Shown: positions 35,267 through 45,051, numbered from the stretch's first letter. The stretch: DNA of 64,000 nucleotides from Streptomyces sp. NBC_01788 (GCF_035917575.1 NZ_CP109090.1:5518001-5582000); one strand, 5' to 3'. A program made the numbers and translations. Notes: generated by a model from the sequence alone, not told the origin.

Positions 35267-35752
35267 ATGGGTGTCCAGCCGATCGAGGGGCGCATGACCG
35301 CAGGGCACGAGAGCGAGGTGGTCGTCTTCCATATCGGGGTGCGCATCAACAGCTTCGCCGCGGTGCGTAGTTGGTGGCCGGTGGTCAAGGCGATGGGGCC
35401 GATGCTCGCGGAACTCCACCGCGACCGTGACGGCGGACTCCTCGGAGCCAGGCAACTGCTGGCAGGACCGCGCGAGGTGCACGTCGTGCAGTACTGGGAG
35501 TCCAAGGAGAAGCTTCTCGCCTACGCCGCCGCGCCCGACCGGAGCCACCGCCCGGCCTGGTCCGCGTTCAACCGCCGGCTGCGCGAGGGAAGGGGCAAGG
35601 TCGGCTTCTGGCACGAGACCTACGTGGTCCCGGCCGGCGCCCACGAGGCCATCTACATGAACATGCCGCCCACCGGACTCGCCAAGGCCACGGACGTGGT
35701 CCCGGTGGCCCGCCGCGGAGACCGGGCGGCGGCCAGGCTGCGCCTCTCCTGA
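35267..35752 (+). CDS. DUF4188 protein (monooxygenase-like fold)
   Basis: 161 aa. VVVFHIGVRINSFAAVRSWWPVVKAMGPMLAEL, a central VHVVQYWESKEKLLAYAAAPDRSHRPAW and the C-terminal HETYVVPAGAHEAIYMNMPPTGLAKA are typical of DUF4188, which is related to ABM-type dimeric alpha/beta barrels. It may bind haem or an aromatic compound; the function is unproven. No signal peptide. Transcribed alone, with a strong hairpin downstream. Confidence 0.85.
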   Translation: MGVQPIEGRMTAGHESEVVVFHIGVRINSFAAVRSWWPVVKAMGPMLAELHRDRDGGLLGARQLLAGPREVHVVQYWESKEKLLAYAAAPDRSHRPAWSAFNRRLREGRGKVGFWHETYVVPAGAHEAIYMNMPPTGLAKATDVVPVARRGDRAAARLRLS

Positions 35753-35882
35753 CCGACCCGGTGCCGCCTTCGCGGTGCCCGTGGTTCGTGGGGACGGAGT
35801 GTGCTGTGTCCCCAGTCCATGTGTGTGGCGTCTGTGACGTCTGTGTCCGCGGCGCCGTGGCGCACAGGGAGGTGGACAACGG

Positions 35883-35919
35883 CCCGACCCCGGCCGAGCG
35901 TCGCTCGACCGGGGTCGGG
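35883..35919. terminator. bidirectional terminator between DUF4188 and ndgR
   Basis: Stem of up to 17-18 bp with one mismatch (CCCGACCCCGG...CCGGGGTCGGG). It lies between convergent genes; no other element was recognised in the 243-bp gap. Confidence 0.7.
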
Positions 35920-35995
35920 TGGTCAGATGTGGGTGTCGGTGTCCCGTGCGCGGGGCCTGCCGCGGCGTTGAGGCCGGCCCTGCGGGGCGCGGGGG

Positions 35996-36712
35996 TCAGC
36001 CGGAGCGGCGCAGGGCCTCGGACAGGCGTGCGGCGGAGTCGATGACCGCCTGGGCGTGCATGCGCCCGGGGTGGCGGGTGAGGCGCTCGATGGGTCCGGA
36101 GACCGAGACGGCGGCCACCACGCGGTTGGAGGGGCCGCGCACCGGCGCGGAGACGGACGCGACGCCCGGCTCGCGCTCGCCGATCGACTGGGCCCAGCCC
36201 CGGCGCCGTACGCCCGACAGGGCCGTCGCCGTGAAGCGGGCGCCCTGGAGGCCGCGGTGGAGCCGCTCCGGCTCCTCCCAGGCCATCAGAACCTGCGCCG
36301 AGGAGCCCGCCTTCATCGTGAGCGTGGAGCCGACCGGGACCGTGTCCCGGAGGCCGGACAGGCGCTCGGCCGCGGCGACGCAGATGCGCATGTCGCCCTG
36401 GCGGCGGTAGAGCTGCGCGCTCTCGCCCGTCACGTCCCGCAGATGCGTGAGCACCGGCCCGGCGGTGGCCAGCAGGCGGTCCTCGCCCGCGGCCGCGGCC
36501 AGCTCTGCCAGGCGCGGGCCGAGGATGAACCGGCCCTGCATGTCGCGCGCCACCATGCGGTGGTGTTCCAGCGCCACGGCCAGCCGGTGGGCCGTGGGTC
36601 GTGCCAGTCCGGTGGCCGCGACCAGACCCGCGAGGGTGGCCGGACCGGACTCCAGAGCGCTCAGGACAAGGGCTGCCTTGTCCAGAACGCCGACGCCGCT
36701 ACTGTTGTCCAT
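35996..36712 (-). CDS. ndgR: IclR-family regulator NdgR
   Basis: 238 aa. An N-terminal winged HTH (VLDKAALVLSALESGPATLAGLVAATGLARPTAHR, split over residues 8-45) and a C-terminal IclR effector domain. The position, divergent from leuCD, and the sequence match NdgR, reported in Streptomyces to control leuCD and other amino-acid genes. Start ATG 36712 (MDNSSGVGV). The inverted repeats at 36721-36765 lie in the shared promoter region and are likely its binding sites. Confidence 0.9.
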   Translation of the reverse strand: MDNSSGVGVLDKAALVLSALESGPATLAGLVAATGLARPTAHRLAVALEHHRMVARDMQGRFILGPRLAELAAAAGEDRLLATAGPVLTHLRDVTGESAQLYRRQGDMRICVAAAERLSGLRDTVPVGSTLTMKAGSSAQVLMAWEEPERLHRGLQGARFTATALSGVRRRGWAQSIGEREPGVASVSAPVRGPSNRVVAAVSVSGPIERLTRHPGRMHAQAVIDSAARLSEALRRSG

Positions 36713-36720
36713 GCAACGAT

Positions 36721-36765
36721 ACTTGCGTCTCACTCTGTGAAACGCAAGTTCAATTTTCCGTGGAA
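36721..36765. promoter_or_regulatory. palindromic operators between ndgR and leuC
   Basis: ACTTGCGT (36721-36728) is perfectly inverted as ACGCAAGT (36742-36749). TTCC-GT-GGAA follows at 36756-36765 and resembles IclR-type sites. They lie 9-53 bases from the ndgR start, suited to autoregulation and to control of leuCD. Confidence 0.6.
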
Positions 36766-36902
36766 CACGCCACTCTGGTAGTCACAGCGGCCCGCGTCGA
36801 CCGGCGGGCTCTGCGGCGGACGCCCGAAGGGGGGCGCGGGTGCCGCATCCTCAAGATCTCTAGTTGGGCCGACGCGCTTTGCGTCCGGCCGGAGGGAAAG
36901 CG

Positions 36903-38333
36903 ATGGGTAGGACACTCGCGGAGAAGGTCTGGGACGACCACGTCGTCCGGCGCGCCGAGGGCGAGCCCGACCTCCTCTTCATCGATCTGCACCTGCTGCA
37001 CGAGGTGACCAGCCCCCAGGCCTTCGACGGCCTGCGCAAGAGCGGCCGCGGTGTGCGCCGGCTCGACCTGACCATCGCGACCGAGGATCACAACACCCCG
37101 ACCCTCGACATCGACAAGCCCATCGCGGACCCCGTCTCCCGCGTCCAGCTGGAGACACTGCGCAAGAACTGCGCCGACTTCGGGGTCCGGCTGCACCCGC
37201 TGGGCGACGTCGAGCAGGGCGTCGTCCACGTGGTGGGACCGCAGCTCGGTCTGACCCAGCCGGGCACCACCGTCGTCTGCGGTGACTCCCACACCTCCAC
37301 GCACGGCGCCTTCGGCGCGCTGGCGTTCGGCATCGGCACCTCCCAGGTCGAGCACGTGCTCGCCACCCAGACCCTGCCGATGGCCCGCCCGAAGACCATG
37401 GCGATCACCATCGAGGGCGAACTGCCCGAGGGCGTCACGGCCAAGGACCTGATCCTGGCGATCATCGCGAGGATCGGCACCGGCGGCGGCCAGGGCTACA
37501 TCCTGGAGTACCGCGGCTCCGCCATCGAGAAGCTCTCGATGGAGGCCCGCATGACCATCTGCAACATGTCGATCGAGGCCGGCGCCCGCGCGGGCATGAT
37601 CGCCCCCGACGAGACCACCTTCGCCTACCTCCAGGGCCGCCCGCACGCCCCCGAGGGCGCCGACTGGGACGCCGCGGTCGCGTACTGGAAGACCCTGCGC
37701 ACCGACGACGACGCCGTCTTCGACGCCGAGGTCGTCATCGACGCCGCCGAACTGTCCCCGTTCGTCACCTGGGGCACCAACCCCGGCCAGGGCGCGCCGC
37801 TTTCGGCCGACGTCCCCGACCCCGCTTCGTACGAAGACGCTTCGGAGCGCCTGGCCGCCGAAAAGGCCCTGGAATACATGGGGTTGGAGGCCGGACAGCC
37901 GCTGCGCTCCATCGGCGTGGACACCGTCTTCGTAGGCTCCTGCACCAACGGCCGCATCGAGGACCTGCGGGCCGCCGCCGGCATCGTGCGGGGCCGCAAA
38001 GTCGCCGACGGCGTACGGATGCTGGTCGTCCCCGGCTCCGCGCGCGTGGGTCTCCAGGCCGTCTCCGAGGGCCTGGACGTGGTCTTCAAGGAGGCCGGCG
38101 CCGAATGGCGGCACGCGGGCTGCTCGATGTGCCTGGGCATGAACCCCGACCAGCTCGCCCCCGGCGAGCGTTCCGCCTCCACCTCCAACCGCAACTTCGA
38201 GGGCAGGCAGGGCAAGGGCGGCCGCACCCACCTGGTCTCCCCGCAGGTCGCCGCGGCCACCGCGGTCCTCGGCCACCTGGCCTCCCCGGCCGACCTGTCC
38301 GACGCCGCCGCCCCCACGCCCGCTGGAGTCTGA
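36903..38333 (+). CDS. leuC: 3-isopropylmalate dehydratase large subunit
   Basis: 476-aa aconitase-family enzyme. With LeuD it isomerises 2- to 3-isopropylmalate (leucine) and citramalate to 3-methylmalate (isoleucine via CimA). The [4Fe-4S] cysteines are in [10 protein letters not shown] and [12 protein letters not shown]. Conserved [11 protein letters not shown] and [32 protein letters not shown] (noted as adjacent blocks) are present. The ATG has GGAGG upstream. Confidence 0.95.
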   Translation: MGRTLAEKVWDDHVVRRAEGEPDLLFIDLHLLHEVTSPQAFDGLRKSGRGVRRLDLTIATEDHNTPTLDIDKPIADPVSRVQLETLRKNCADFGVRLHPLGDVEQGVVHVVGPQLGLTQPGTTVVCGDSHTSTHGAFGALAFGIGTSQVEHVLATQTLPMARPKTMAITIEGELPEGVTAKDLILAIIARIGTGGGQGYILEYRGSAIEKLSMEARMTICNMSIEAGARAGMIAPDETTFAYLQGRPHAPEGADWDAAVAYWKTLRTDDDAVFDAEVVIDAAELSPFVTWGTNPGQGAPLSADVPDPASYEDASERLAAEKALEYMGLEAGQPLRSIGVDTVFVGSCTNGRIEDLRAAAGIVRGRKVADGVRMLVVPGSARVGLQAVSEGLDVVFKEAGAEWRHAGCSMCLGMNPDQLAPGERSASTSNRNFEGRQGKGGRTHLVSPQVAAATAVLGHLASPADLSDAAAPTPAGV

Positions 38334-38339
38334 GAGATC

Positions 38340-38933
38340 ATGGAAGCCTTCACCACCCACACCGGCCGGGCCGTCCCGCTGCGCCGCAGCAACGTCGACA
38401 CCGACCAGATCATCCCCGCCCACTGGCTCAAGAAGGTCACCCGCGACGGATTCGAGGACGGACTCTTCGAGGCCTGGCGCAAGGACCCCGACTTCGTGCT
38501 CAACCGCCCGGAGCGCGACGGCGCCACGGTCCTGGTCGCCGGCCCCGACTTCGGTACCGGCTCCTCCCGTGAGCACGCCGTCTGGGCGCTGCAGAACTAC
38601 GGCTTCAAGACCGTGATCTCCTCCCGCTTCGCCGACATCTTCCGGGGTAACTCGCTGAAGAACGGCCTGCTCACGGTGGTCCTGGACCAGAAGGTCGTGG
38701 ACGCCCTGTGGGAGCTCACGGAGAAGGACCCCCAGGCCGAGGTGACCGTCGACCTGGTCGCCCGCGAGGTGCGCGCCGAGGGGATCACCGCCTCCTTCGA
38801 GCTGGACGAGAACTCCCGCTGGCGGCTGCTGAACGGGCTGGACGACATCTCCATCACCCTCCAGAACGAGACCGACATCGCCGCGTACGAGGCGAAGCGC
38901 CCGGCCTTCAAGCCGCGCACCCTGCCGGTCTGA
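38340..38933 (+). CDS. leuD: 3-isopropylmalate dehydratase small subunit
   Basis: 197 aa, 6 bases after leuC. The swivel domain has [34 protein letters not shown] and [18 protein letters not shown]. Partner of LeuC in the cytosol. The operon ends at a strong terminator (39021). Confidence 0.95.
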   Translation: MEAFTTHTGRAVPLRRSNVDTDQIIPAHWLKKVTRDGFEDGLFEAWRKDPDFVLNRPERDGATVLVAGPDFGTGSSREHAVWALQNYGFKTVISSRFADIFRGNSLKNGLLTVVLDQKVVDALWELTEKDPQAEVTVDLVAREVRAEGITASFELDENSRWRLLNGLDDISITLQNETDIAAYEAKRPAFKPRTLPV

Positions 38934-39020
38934 TCCCCGGTCCCGGCCGATGACCGACCGCCGAGCCGGAAACCCCTCTCCGGCGCCTTGGCAAGTCGAC
39001 TTTCGGCCACCGTACGACCC

Positions 39021-39063
39021 GGCTGTACCCCCGATCGAGGCGATCGGGGGTACAGCCTTTTTT
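39021..39063 (+). terminator. strong intrinsic terminator after leuCD
   Basis: 17-bp perfect stem (39021-39037 with 39041-39057), AGG loop, then six T. One of the few classical T-run terminators in the window. Confidence 0.92.
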
Positions 39064-39241
39064 GCGTCCGTGCCACCCGGCGCGCCGCCGTCGAGGCCCT
39101 CAACTTCCCACGTTAAACGGGTTGTTGCCGGGGTAGACGAGGCTCCGGAGCCTGCCCGGCGCAGTCGCCCGGATGGTCGCCGCAGGCGCCAGTTGCCCCC
39201 CAGCGCAGGCGACAACTCGCCCCAGATGGCACAATCTGTGC

Positions 39242-39472
39242 ATGGACAACGACGGCCAACTCGAGCTCTATACGGCGGTCGCGGCCCAGCTCAAGGAAGC
39301 GCACGAGAGGGTGCGCGCACTGCAAGTCCCGGAGAGCGTACGGATGGCGCTGACCCGGAAGCTGCTGGTCATTACGGCCGCGGCCAAGCACGATCTCGCC
39401 GGTGCGACAAGGCGTCTGGAGCGGTTCATGGCAGACCTCGACCAGGGGCGAATCCCCGGCGAGGAAGGCTGA
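39242..39472 (+). CDS. small conserved helical protein
   Basis: 76 aa (MDNDGQLELYTAVAAQLKEA...). Predicted almost wholly helical, heptad-like (LKEAHERVRALQV; LTRKLLVITAAAKHDLAGATRRLERFMADL); no cysteines or membrane segments. I recognise it only as a conserved actinobacterial hypothetical upstream of hupS. Start ATG 39242. Confidence 0.75.
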   Translation: MDNDGQLELYTAVAAQLKEAHERVRALQVPESVRMALTRKLLVITAAAKHDLAGATRRLERFMADLDQGRIPGEEG

Positions 39473-39528
39473 ACAGCCCGAGGCCGTCGAGTCCGTTGCG
39501 GCACAAGGGTGATTAGCCCGTTTCGTGT

Positions 39529-39557
39529 TTGATTTGCGGTATATATCTGCCTAACGT
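39529..39557 (+). promoter_or_regulatory. putative hupS promoter
   Basis: TTGATT and TAACGT with 17-base spacing in an AT-rich stretch, ending about 50 bases before the hupS GTG. Confidence 0.5.
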
Positions 39558-39608
39558 GCGAAAACGCTTGAACACTTTCGTTCCGGCAAGGTCTCCGAAG
39601 GGGAAGAC

Positions 39609-40244
39609 GTGAACAAGGCGCAGCTCGTAGAAGCGATTGCCGACAAGATGGGCGGCCGCCAGCAGGCCGCCGATGCGGTGGACGCGGTACTGGACGCCGT
39701 GGTCCGCGCGGTCGTCGCGGGAGACCGGGTCTCGGTCACCGGCTTCGGATCCTTCGAGAAGGTCGACCGTCCCGCCCGTTACGCGCGCAACCCGCAGACG
39801 GGTGAGCGGGTGCGGGTCAAGAAGACCTCCGTTCCCCGCTTCCGGGCCGGCCAGGGCTTCAAGGACCTGGTGAGCGGCTCGAAGAAGCTCCCGAAGCACG
39901 ACATCGCGGTCAAGAAGGCGCCCAAGGGCAGCCTCTCCGGCCCGCCCGCCACCATTGCCAAGGCCGTCGGCAAGAAGGCCGCGGCGAAGAAGACCACCGC
40001 GGCCGCGAAGAAGACGGCCGCGAAGAAGGCCGCCCCGGCGGCCAAGAAGACCACGGCCAAGAAGGCCACCACGGCCAAGAAGGCCACGGCGGCCGCCAAG
40101 AAGACGACGGCCACGAAGGCCGCCGCCAAGAAGACCACCGCCAAGAAGGCGCCGGCGAAGAAGGCCGCGGCCAAGAAGGCCCCCGCCAAGAAGTCGACCG
40201 CCCGCAAGACCACCGCCAAGAAGACCGCCGCCCGCGGCAAGTAG
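39609..40244 (+). CDS. hupS: HU-family DNA-binding protein with histone H1-like tail (HupS)
   Basis: 211 aa, GTG start. Residues 1-95 are an HU domain ([44 protein letters not shown] split here as neighbouring blocks). Residues ~120-211 consist of KKTAAKK/KKAPAKK repeats like eukaryotic H1. HupS is one of two Streptomyces HU proteins and is associated with sporulation nucleoid compaction. The tail is encoded by low-complexity AAG-rich DNA. Confidence 0.94.
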   Translation: MNKAQLVEAIADKMGGRQQAADAVDAVLDAVVRAVVAGDRVSVTGFGSFEKVDRPARYARNPQTGERVRVKKTSVPRFRAGQGFKDLVSGSKKLPKHDIAVKKAPKGSLSGPPATIAKAVGKKAAAKKTTAAAKKTAAKKAAPAAKKTTAKKATTAKKATAAAKKTTATKAAAKKTTAKKAPAKKAAAKKAPAKKSTARKTTAKKTAARGK

Positions 40245-40264
40245 CGGCGCAGGGGCACTCACGC

Positions 40265-40298
40265 GCCGGGCCGGACTCCCGAGGGAGCCCGGCCCGCG
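40265..40298. terminator. hairpin between hupS and the convergent gene
   Basis: CGGGCCGG / CCGGCCCG with inner CTCCC / GGGAG, 21 bases after the hupS stop. It can serve both directions. Confidence 0.65.
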
Positions 40299-40365
40299 GT
40301 GTGTTCGGACTCCGCCGGCGCGGTCTCCGGGTCCCGTGCGCCGGGTGGACGGTCCTCCCGCCTGC

Positions 40366-40569
40366 TCAGAAGGTCTGCAGCGTCACCAGGGTGATCCGCA
40401 GGCCGTTCCCCTCGCCCTCGGTCTCGATCCGCACCCGTTGTCCCGGCCGCAGTAGCCGCAGACCGCCCGCGTCGAACGCCGGCGCGTCGAAGGACACCGG
40501 GGTGCCGTCGTCCAGCAGCACCTGTCCGCTGCGGCTTTCGGGGTCGTACGTGTATGCGGTCGCCTGCAT
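40366..40569 (-). CDS. small cold-shock-like/OB-fold hypothetical protein
   Basis: 67 aa (MQATAYTYDPESRSGQVLLDDGTPVSFDAPAFDAGGL...). The pattern of short strands with RPGQRVRIETEG resembles a cold-shock/OB barrel, but the nucleic-acid-binding aromatic motifs are missing. Nine bases after cofC on the same strand. The function is unknown. Confidence 0.75.
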   Translation of the reverse strand: MQATAYTYDPESRSGQVLLDDGTPVSFDAPAFDAGGLRLLRPGQRVRIETEGEGNGLRITLVTLQTF

Positions 40570-40578
40570 GACGGCAGC

Positions 40579-41217
40579 CTACTGCCCCCGGGCCGGCAGC
40601 CGCGCCGCCACCGCGGCCGTCCGCGGCCCCACGCCGAGGGCCAGCGCCGCCCGCAGATCGTCCCCGGTGTCCACGTCCTGGCGCACGGATTCCACCGCGT
40701 CCAGGAACAGTTCCACCGCGCCGGACGCCCGGTGACGGGCCCGGGAATCGGTACCGAAGGAAGGGAGCAGTGGATGTCCGGGGGAGGCCGCCAGCAAAGT
40801 CGTGCCGACGGCCGCGGAATCCGCGAGAAATGCCCGCGGGAATTGTCCGGCCGCCGCCAGGACCCGGGCCAATTCCATGGGCCGCAACGCGGGAAGATCG
40901 GCGTTCAGGGCCGCCACCGGAGTCCGGGGGCGCGCGGCCCGCACCACCGCCGCTCCGTGCGCGACGGCGGCGTTCAGACCGGCCCGCGGATCGTCCGCGA
41001 CGATCCGGGCGCCCAGCGCCGCCAGCTCCCGCGCGGCCTCGGTGTCGTCCGTGACGACCGCCACATCCGCGACCGCCGGGCAGGCCAGCGCGGCCGCCAC
41101 GGTGTCCACGGCGAAGGCCAGGGCCAAGCCGGGACGCACCCCGTCGCCAGCGGTGTCCGACAGCCTGCTCTTGGCCCGGTTCAGGGGCTTCAGGGGAATG
41201 ACCAAGGTCCACTGCAC
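40579..41217 (-). CDS. cofC: 2-phospho-L-lactate / phosphoenolpyruvate guanylyltransferase
   Basis: 212-aa CofC/FbiD nucleotidyltransferase of coenzyme F420 synthesis. MQWTLVIPLKPLNRAKSRLS, ADDPRAGLNAAVAHG, ALNADLPALRPMEL and a C-terminal FGTDSRARHRASGA are diagnostic. In actinobacteria it activates 2-phospholactate or PEP with GTP before CofD transfer to Fo. GTG start. Other F420 genes are not in the window. Confidence 0.92.
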   Translation of the reverse strand: MQWTLVIPLKPLNRAKSRLSDTAGDGVRPGLALAFAVDTVAAALACPAVADVAVVTDDTEAARELAALGARIVADDPRAGLNAAVAHGAAVVRAARPRTPVAALNADLPALRPMELARVLAAAGQFPRAFLADSAAVGTTLLAASPGHPLLPSFGTDSRARHRASGAVELFLDAVESVRQDVDTGDDLRAALALGVGPRTAAVAARLPARGQ

Positions 41218-41404
41218 CGGCGTTCCGCCCCTCTCGTGTGGTCCTCATTGTCCCCCGGACCGTCCGGCTGACCGGGAAAGGAAGGGGCGGGGAGCCCCTT
41301 CCAAAGACGCTCCCCGTGACGTGCGGGCGTACGGTGTTCTCGACAGACAGGCGGCCTGGGGCGACACTTGTGCGGCCCCCCAGGCCCTAGAGGAAGGTGT
41401 CCGC

Positions 41405-42220
41405 GTGCCCCGCCGCAGAATCGGCTTTTGGTATCGCTTCGCAGCGGCGATCTGCAAACCGCCACTGGTGGTTCTGATGAAGCGGGACTGGCGCGGAATG
41501 GAGCACATTCCGGCCGACGGCGGATTTATCACCGTGGTGAACCACAATTCGCACGTCGACCCCTTCGCGTACGCCCACTATCAGTACAACACCGGGCGCG
41601 TTCCGCGATTCCTGGCGAAGAGCGGGCTTTTCAGGAAGGGATTGGTGGGCGCCACGATGCGCGGCAGCGGGCAGATCCCCGTCTACCGCGAGAGCACGGA
41701 CGCGCTGAGCGCGTTCCGCGCCGCCATCGACGCCGTGGAGCGCGGCGAGTGCGTCGCCTTCTATCCCGAGGGCACTCTCACCCGCGACCCCGACGGCTGG
41801 CCGATGACGGGCAAGACCGGCGCCGCCCGGGTCGCCCTCCAGACCAAGTGCCCGGTGATTCCGGTCGCCCAGTGGGGCGCCAACGAACTGCTGCCGCCCT
41901 ACGCCAAGAAGCCCGAGCTGCTGCCCCGCAAGACCCACCACGTGCTCGCCGGGCCGCCCGTGGACCTCTCCCGCTTCTACGACCAGGAGATGACTCCGGA
42001 GCTCCTCAAGGAGGCCACCGAGGTCATCATGGCGGCCATCACCCGCCAGCTGGAGCAGATCCGGGGGGAGAAGGCGCCCGCCGAGCCGTACGATCCCCGC
42101 CGGGAGCGGATCGAGCAGCGCCGCCGCACCGAGGTGCAGACACAGGGCAGGACCGTGCCGGCCGCGCAGCGCGGGCCGGACGTGCGGGAGTCCGTACAGG
42201 AAGAGGGGCAGGGCGCGTGA
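41405..42220 (+). CDS. plsC: 1-acyl-sn-glycerol-3-phosphate acyltransferase
   Basis: 271 aa, GTG start with AGGAAGG upstream. Catalytic NHNSHVDPFAYAHY (HX4D) and FYPEGTLTRDPDGWPMTGKTGAA (blocks II-III) are clear; VIPVAQWGANELL follows. It makes phosphatidic acid at the membrane. A charged Arg/Glu-rich tail (about 225-271) is additional to the core. Its stop overlaps gpsA, so phospholipid backbone and acylation genes are translationally coupled. Confidence 0.92.
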   Translation: MPRRRIGFWYRFAAAICKPPLVVLMKRDWRGMEHIPADGGFITVVNHNSHVDPFAYAHYQYNTGRVPRFLAKSGLFRKGLVGATMRGSGQIPVYRESTDALSAFRAAIDAVERGECVAFYPEGTLTRDPDGWPMTGKTGAARVALQTKCPVIPVAQWGANELLPPYAKKPELLPRKTHHVLAGPPVDLSRFYDQEMTPELLKEATEVIMAAITRQLEQIRGEKAPAEPYDPRRERIEQRRRTEVQTQGRTVPAAQRGPDVRESVQEEGQGA

Positions 42221-43227
42221 GCAAGCCGGTCAAGGCGGCCGTCTTCGGTACCGGATCGTGGGGCACCGCCTTCGGTATGGTCCTCGCCGACGCCGGTTGC
42301 GAGGTGACCCTGTGGGCCCGCCGCGCCAAACTCGCCGACGCGGTCAACTCCACCCGGACCAACCCCGACTACCTGCCCGGAGTCGAACTCCCGGAGAACC
42401 TGCGGGCCACGGCCGACGCCGCCGAGGCCGCCCGCGACGCCGACTTCACGGTGCTCGCCATCCCCTCGCAGACCATGCGGGCGAACCTCGCCGAATGGGC
42501 GCCGCTGCTCGCCCCCGACACCGTCCTCGTCTCCCTGATGAAGGGCGTCGAACTCGGCTCGGCCATGCGGATGAGCGAGGTGATCGAGGACGTCGGCAAG
42601 GTGGGCGCCGACCGCATCGCCGTCGTCACCGGGCCCAACCTGGCCCGGGAGATCGCCGCCCGCATGCCGGCCGCCGGCGTGGTCGCGTGCACCGACGAGG
42701 AGGTGGCCCGCCGGCTGCAGGCCGTCTGCCACACCCCGTACTTCCGGCCCTACACCAACACCGACGTGGTCGGCTGCGAACTCGGCGGCGCCGTCAAGAA
42801 CGTGATCGGTCTGGCCGTCGGCATCGCGGACGGCATGGGGCTCGGCGACAACGCCAAGGGCTCGCTCATCACCCGCGGCCTGGCCGAGACCACCCGGCTC
42901 GGCATGGCCCTGGGCGCCGACCCGCTCACGTTCTCCGGACTCGCCGGCCTGGGCGACCTGGTGGCCACCTGCTCCTCGCCGCTGTCGCGCAACCACACCT
43001 TCGGTACCAACCTCGGCAAGGGCATGACCCTCCAGGAGACCATCGCGGTCACCAAGCAGACCGCCGAGGGCGTCAAGTCCTGCGAGTCGGTGCTGGATCT
43101 GGCCCGCCGGCACGGCGTCGACATGCCCATCACGGAGACCGTCGTCGGCATCGTGCACGAGGCCAAGCCGCCCGTGGTGGCCCTCAGGGAGCTGATGTCG
43201 CGCAGCGCCAAGCCCGAACGCCGCTGA
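42217..43227 (+). CDS. gpsA: glycerol-3-phosphate dehydrogenase [NAD(P)+]
   Basis: 336 aa. Rossmann motif AAVFGTGSWGTAFGMVLADAG, VVTGPNLAREI, catalytic ELGGAVKNVIGLAVGIADGMG, and GLAGLGDLVATCSSPLSRN. It forms sn-glycerol-3-phosphate for phospholipids. The GTGA overlap with plsC sets the start. Confidence 0.95.
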   Translation: MSKPVKAAVFGTGSWGTAFGMVLADAGCEVTLWARRAKLADAVNSTRTNPDYLPGVELPENLRATADAAEAARDADFTVLAIPSQTMRANLAEWAPLLAPDTVLVSLMKGVELGSAMRMSEVIEDVGKVGADRIAVVTGPNLAREIAARMPAAGVVACTDEEVARRLQAVCHTPYFRPYTNTDVVGCELGGAVKNVIGLAVGIADGMGLGDNAKGSLITRGLAETTRLGMALGADPLTFSGLAGLGDLVATCSSPLSRNHTFGTNLGKGMTLQETIAVTKQTAEGVKSCESVLDLARRHGVDMPITETVVGIVHEAKPPVVALRELMSRSAKPERR

Positions 43228-43343
43228 AACCCGCCCCGTTCGGCCGTCCGCATCACGTTGCGCGACCGTCCGTGCGACGCTGAGCGACGGGCCCCGGGGC
43301 AGGCGCTGACGCCACGGATACCAGCGGGTACTCTCATCGCGAT

Positions 43344-44501
43344 ATGAGCAGCGAGAACCTCCCCCAGAGCCCCGAGCAGCCGTCCCGCAAGCCCCGCGTG
43401 GCCGTCGTGTGCGGCGGCCGCAGCTCCGAACACGGGATCTCCGTGGTCACCGCGGGCGCGGTGCTGAGTGCCATCGACCGGACCAAGTACGAGGTCCTGC
43501 CGATCGGCATCACCCGCGACGGCCGCTGGGCCCTGACCGCCGACGAGCCGGAGCGCATGGCCATCACCGAGGGCCGCACCCCGAGCGTCGAGGAGCTCGC
43601 CGACTCCGCCGAGGGCGGCGTGGTGCTGCCCGTCGACCCGTCCAACCGCGAAGTCGTCTACAGCGAGCCCGGTTCGGTGCCCAAGGTGCTCGGCGAGGTC
43701 GACGTGGTCTTCCCGGTGCTGCACGGCCCCTACGGCGAGGACGGCACCCTCCAGGGCCTCCTGGAGCTGTCCGGCGTGCCGTACGTGGGCTCGGGCGTGC
43801 TTGCCTCGGCCGTCGGCCAGGACAAGGAGTACATGAAGCGGGTGTTCACCTCCTTCGGGCTCAAGGTCGGCCCGTACGTGGTGATCCGGCCGCGCGAGTG
43901 GGCGCAGGATCCGTCCGCCGCCCGCAAGAGGATCGTCGACTTCGCCGGCGAGCACGGCTGGCCGCTGTTCGTGAAGCCCGCGCGCGCCGGTTCGTCGATC
44001 GGCATCACCAAGGTCGACGACCTGTCCGGCCTCGACGAGGCGATCGAGGAGGCGCAGCGGCACGACCCGAAGGTGCTCGTGGAGGCTGCGCTGCGCGGCC
44101 GCGAGATCGAGTGCGGGGTGCTGGAGTTCGAGGACGGCCCGCGGGCCTCCGTACCGGCCGAGATCCCGCCGCCCGAGGCGCACGCGTACTACGACTTCGA
44201 GGCCAAGTACATCGACTCCACGCCCGGCATCGTGCCCGCTCCGCTGACCGACGGGGAGACCGCCGAGGTGCAGCGGCTCGCGGTGGACGCGTTCGAGGCG
44301 GCCTCGTGCGAGGGCCTGGTCCGCGCGGACTTCTTCCTCACCGAGGACGGCGAGTTCGTGATCAACGAGATCAACACCATGCCCGGCTTCACGCCCATCT
44401 CGATGTACCCGCAGATGTGGCAGGCGAGCGGGATCAGCTACCCGGAACTGGTGGACCGGCTGATCCAGGCGGCACTGCGCCGCTCCACGGGCCTGCGCTG
44501 A
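43344..44501 (+). CDS. ddl: D-alanine--D-alanine ligase
   Basis: 385-aa ATP-grasp enzyme making the D-Ala-D-Ala terminus of peptidoglycan. VVCGGRSSEHGISVVTAG, GPYGEDGTLQGLLELSG, KPARAGSSIGI, and EINTMPGFTPISMYPQMW are present. The Tyr-rich omega loop (YYDFEAKY) matches D-Ala-D-Ala rather than D-Ala-D-Lac ligases. Terminated by a 23-bp perfect hairpin. Confidence 0.95.
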   Translation: MSSENLPQSPEQPSRKPRVAVVCGGRSSEHGISVVTAGAVLSAIDRTKYEVLPIGITRDGRWALTADEPERMAITEGRTPSVEELADSAEGGVVLPVDPSNREVVYSEPGSVPKVLGEVDVVFPVLHGPYGEDGTLQGLLELSGVPYVGSGVLASAVGQDKEYMKRVFTSFGLKVGPYVVIRPREWAQDPSAARKRIVDFAGEHGWPLFVKPARAGSSIGITKVDDLSGLDEAIEEAQRHDPKVLVEAALRGREIECGVLEFEDGPRASVPAEIPPPEAHAYYDFEAKYIDSTPGIVPAPLTDGETAEVQRLAVDAFEAASCEGLVRADFFLTEDGEFVINEINTMPGFTPISMYPQMWQASGISYPELVDRLIQAALRRSTGLR

Positions 44502-44507
44502 CCCCGT

Positions 44508-44557
44508 ACGCCCAGGGGGCCCGGGACACCTTCCGGTGTCCCGGGCCCCCTGGGCGT
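44508..44557. terminator. 23-bp perfect hairpin after ddl
   Basis: Arms 44508-44530 and 44535-44557 with a TTCC tetraloop, between convergent ddl and the DUF3515 gene. Confidence 0.85.
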
Positions 44558-44568
44558 GTGTCAGGCGC

Positions 44569-45051
44569 TCAGTCGGCGATCCCCTTGGGGATCGCCTTCT
44601 TCACGGCCGGGGCCAGATCGACCAGCGGCGCGACCCCGTGGTCCGTCCGCCCCGCGGGGATCGTCACCTCCACATAGGCCAGGCGCAGTGCGGTGGTGAA
44701 GCGGAACGAACCGTCCCCCTGCTTCTGCAGCAGCCAGTTCACATCGTTCACCTCGGCGCCGTCGGACTCCGGATCGTCCATCGCGGCGGGCCGCGGGACA
44801 CCGCAGCGCAGTATGATCGCCGGGCTTCCCCAGCCCGCGGTCAGCGCGGAGGCGGGCCGGGGGTCCTCGCGGCTCAGTCCGTCCACTTTCCCAGGCAGTT
44901 CCCGGTCCAGATGGCGGCACAGTCCGGCCACCGACGGCCCGGGGGTGGGAACCGTCACGGAGGCGCTGTCGCCGCTCGGGGAACAGCCCGCGACGGTGAT
45001 CAGCGCGGCGAGGACGGGCAGGCCGAGAAGCCGGTGACGGAGGAAGCTCAC
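44569..45051 (-). CDS. DUF3515 lipoprotein
   Basis: 160 aa, GTG start. A lipoprotein signal peptide ends at LITVAGC (lipobox), so it is probably membrane-anchored on the outer face. DUF3515 features: LCRHLDRELPGKVDGL, PAIILRCGVPRP, VNDVNWLLQ. The function is unknown; it is conserved beside ddl and thiL in actinobacteria. Confidence 0.88.
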   Translation of the reverse strand: MSFLRHRLLGLPVLAALITVAGCSPSGDSASVTVPTPGPSVAGLCRHLDRELPGKVDGLSREDPRPASALTAGWGSPAIILRCGVPRPAAMDDPESDGAEVNDVNWLLQKQGDGSFRFTTALRLAYVEVTIPAGRTDHGVAPLVDLAPAVKKAIPKGIAD

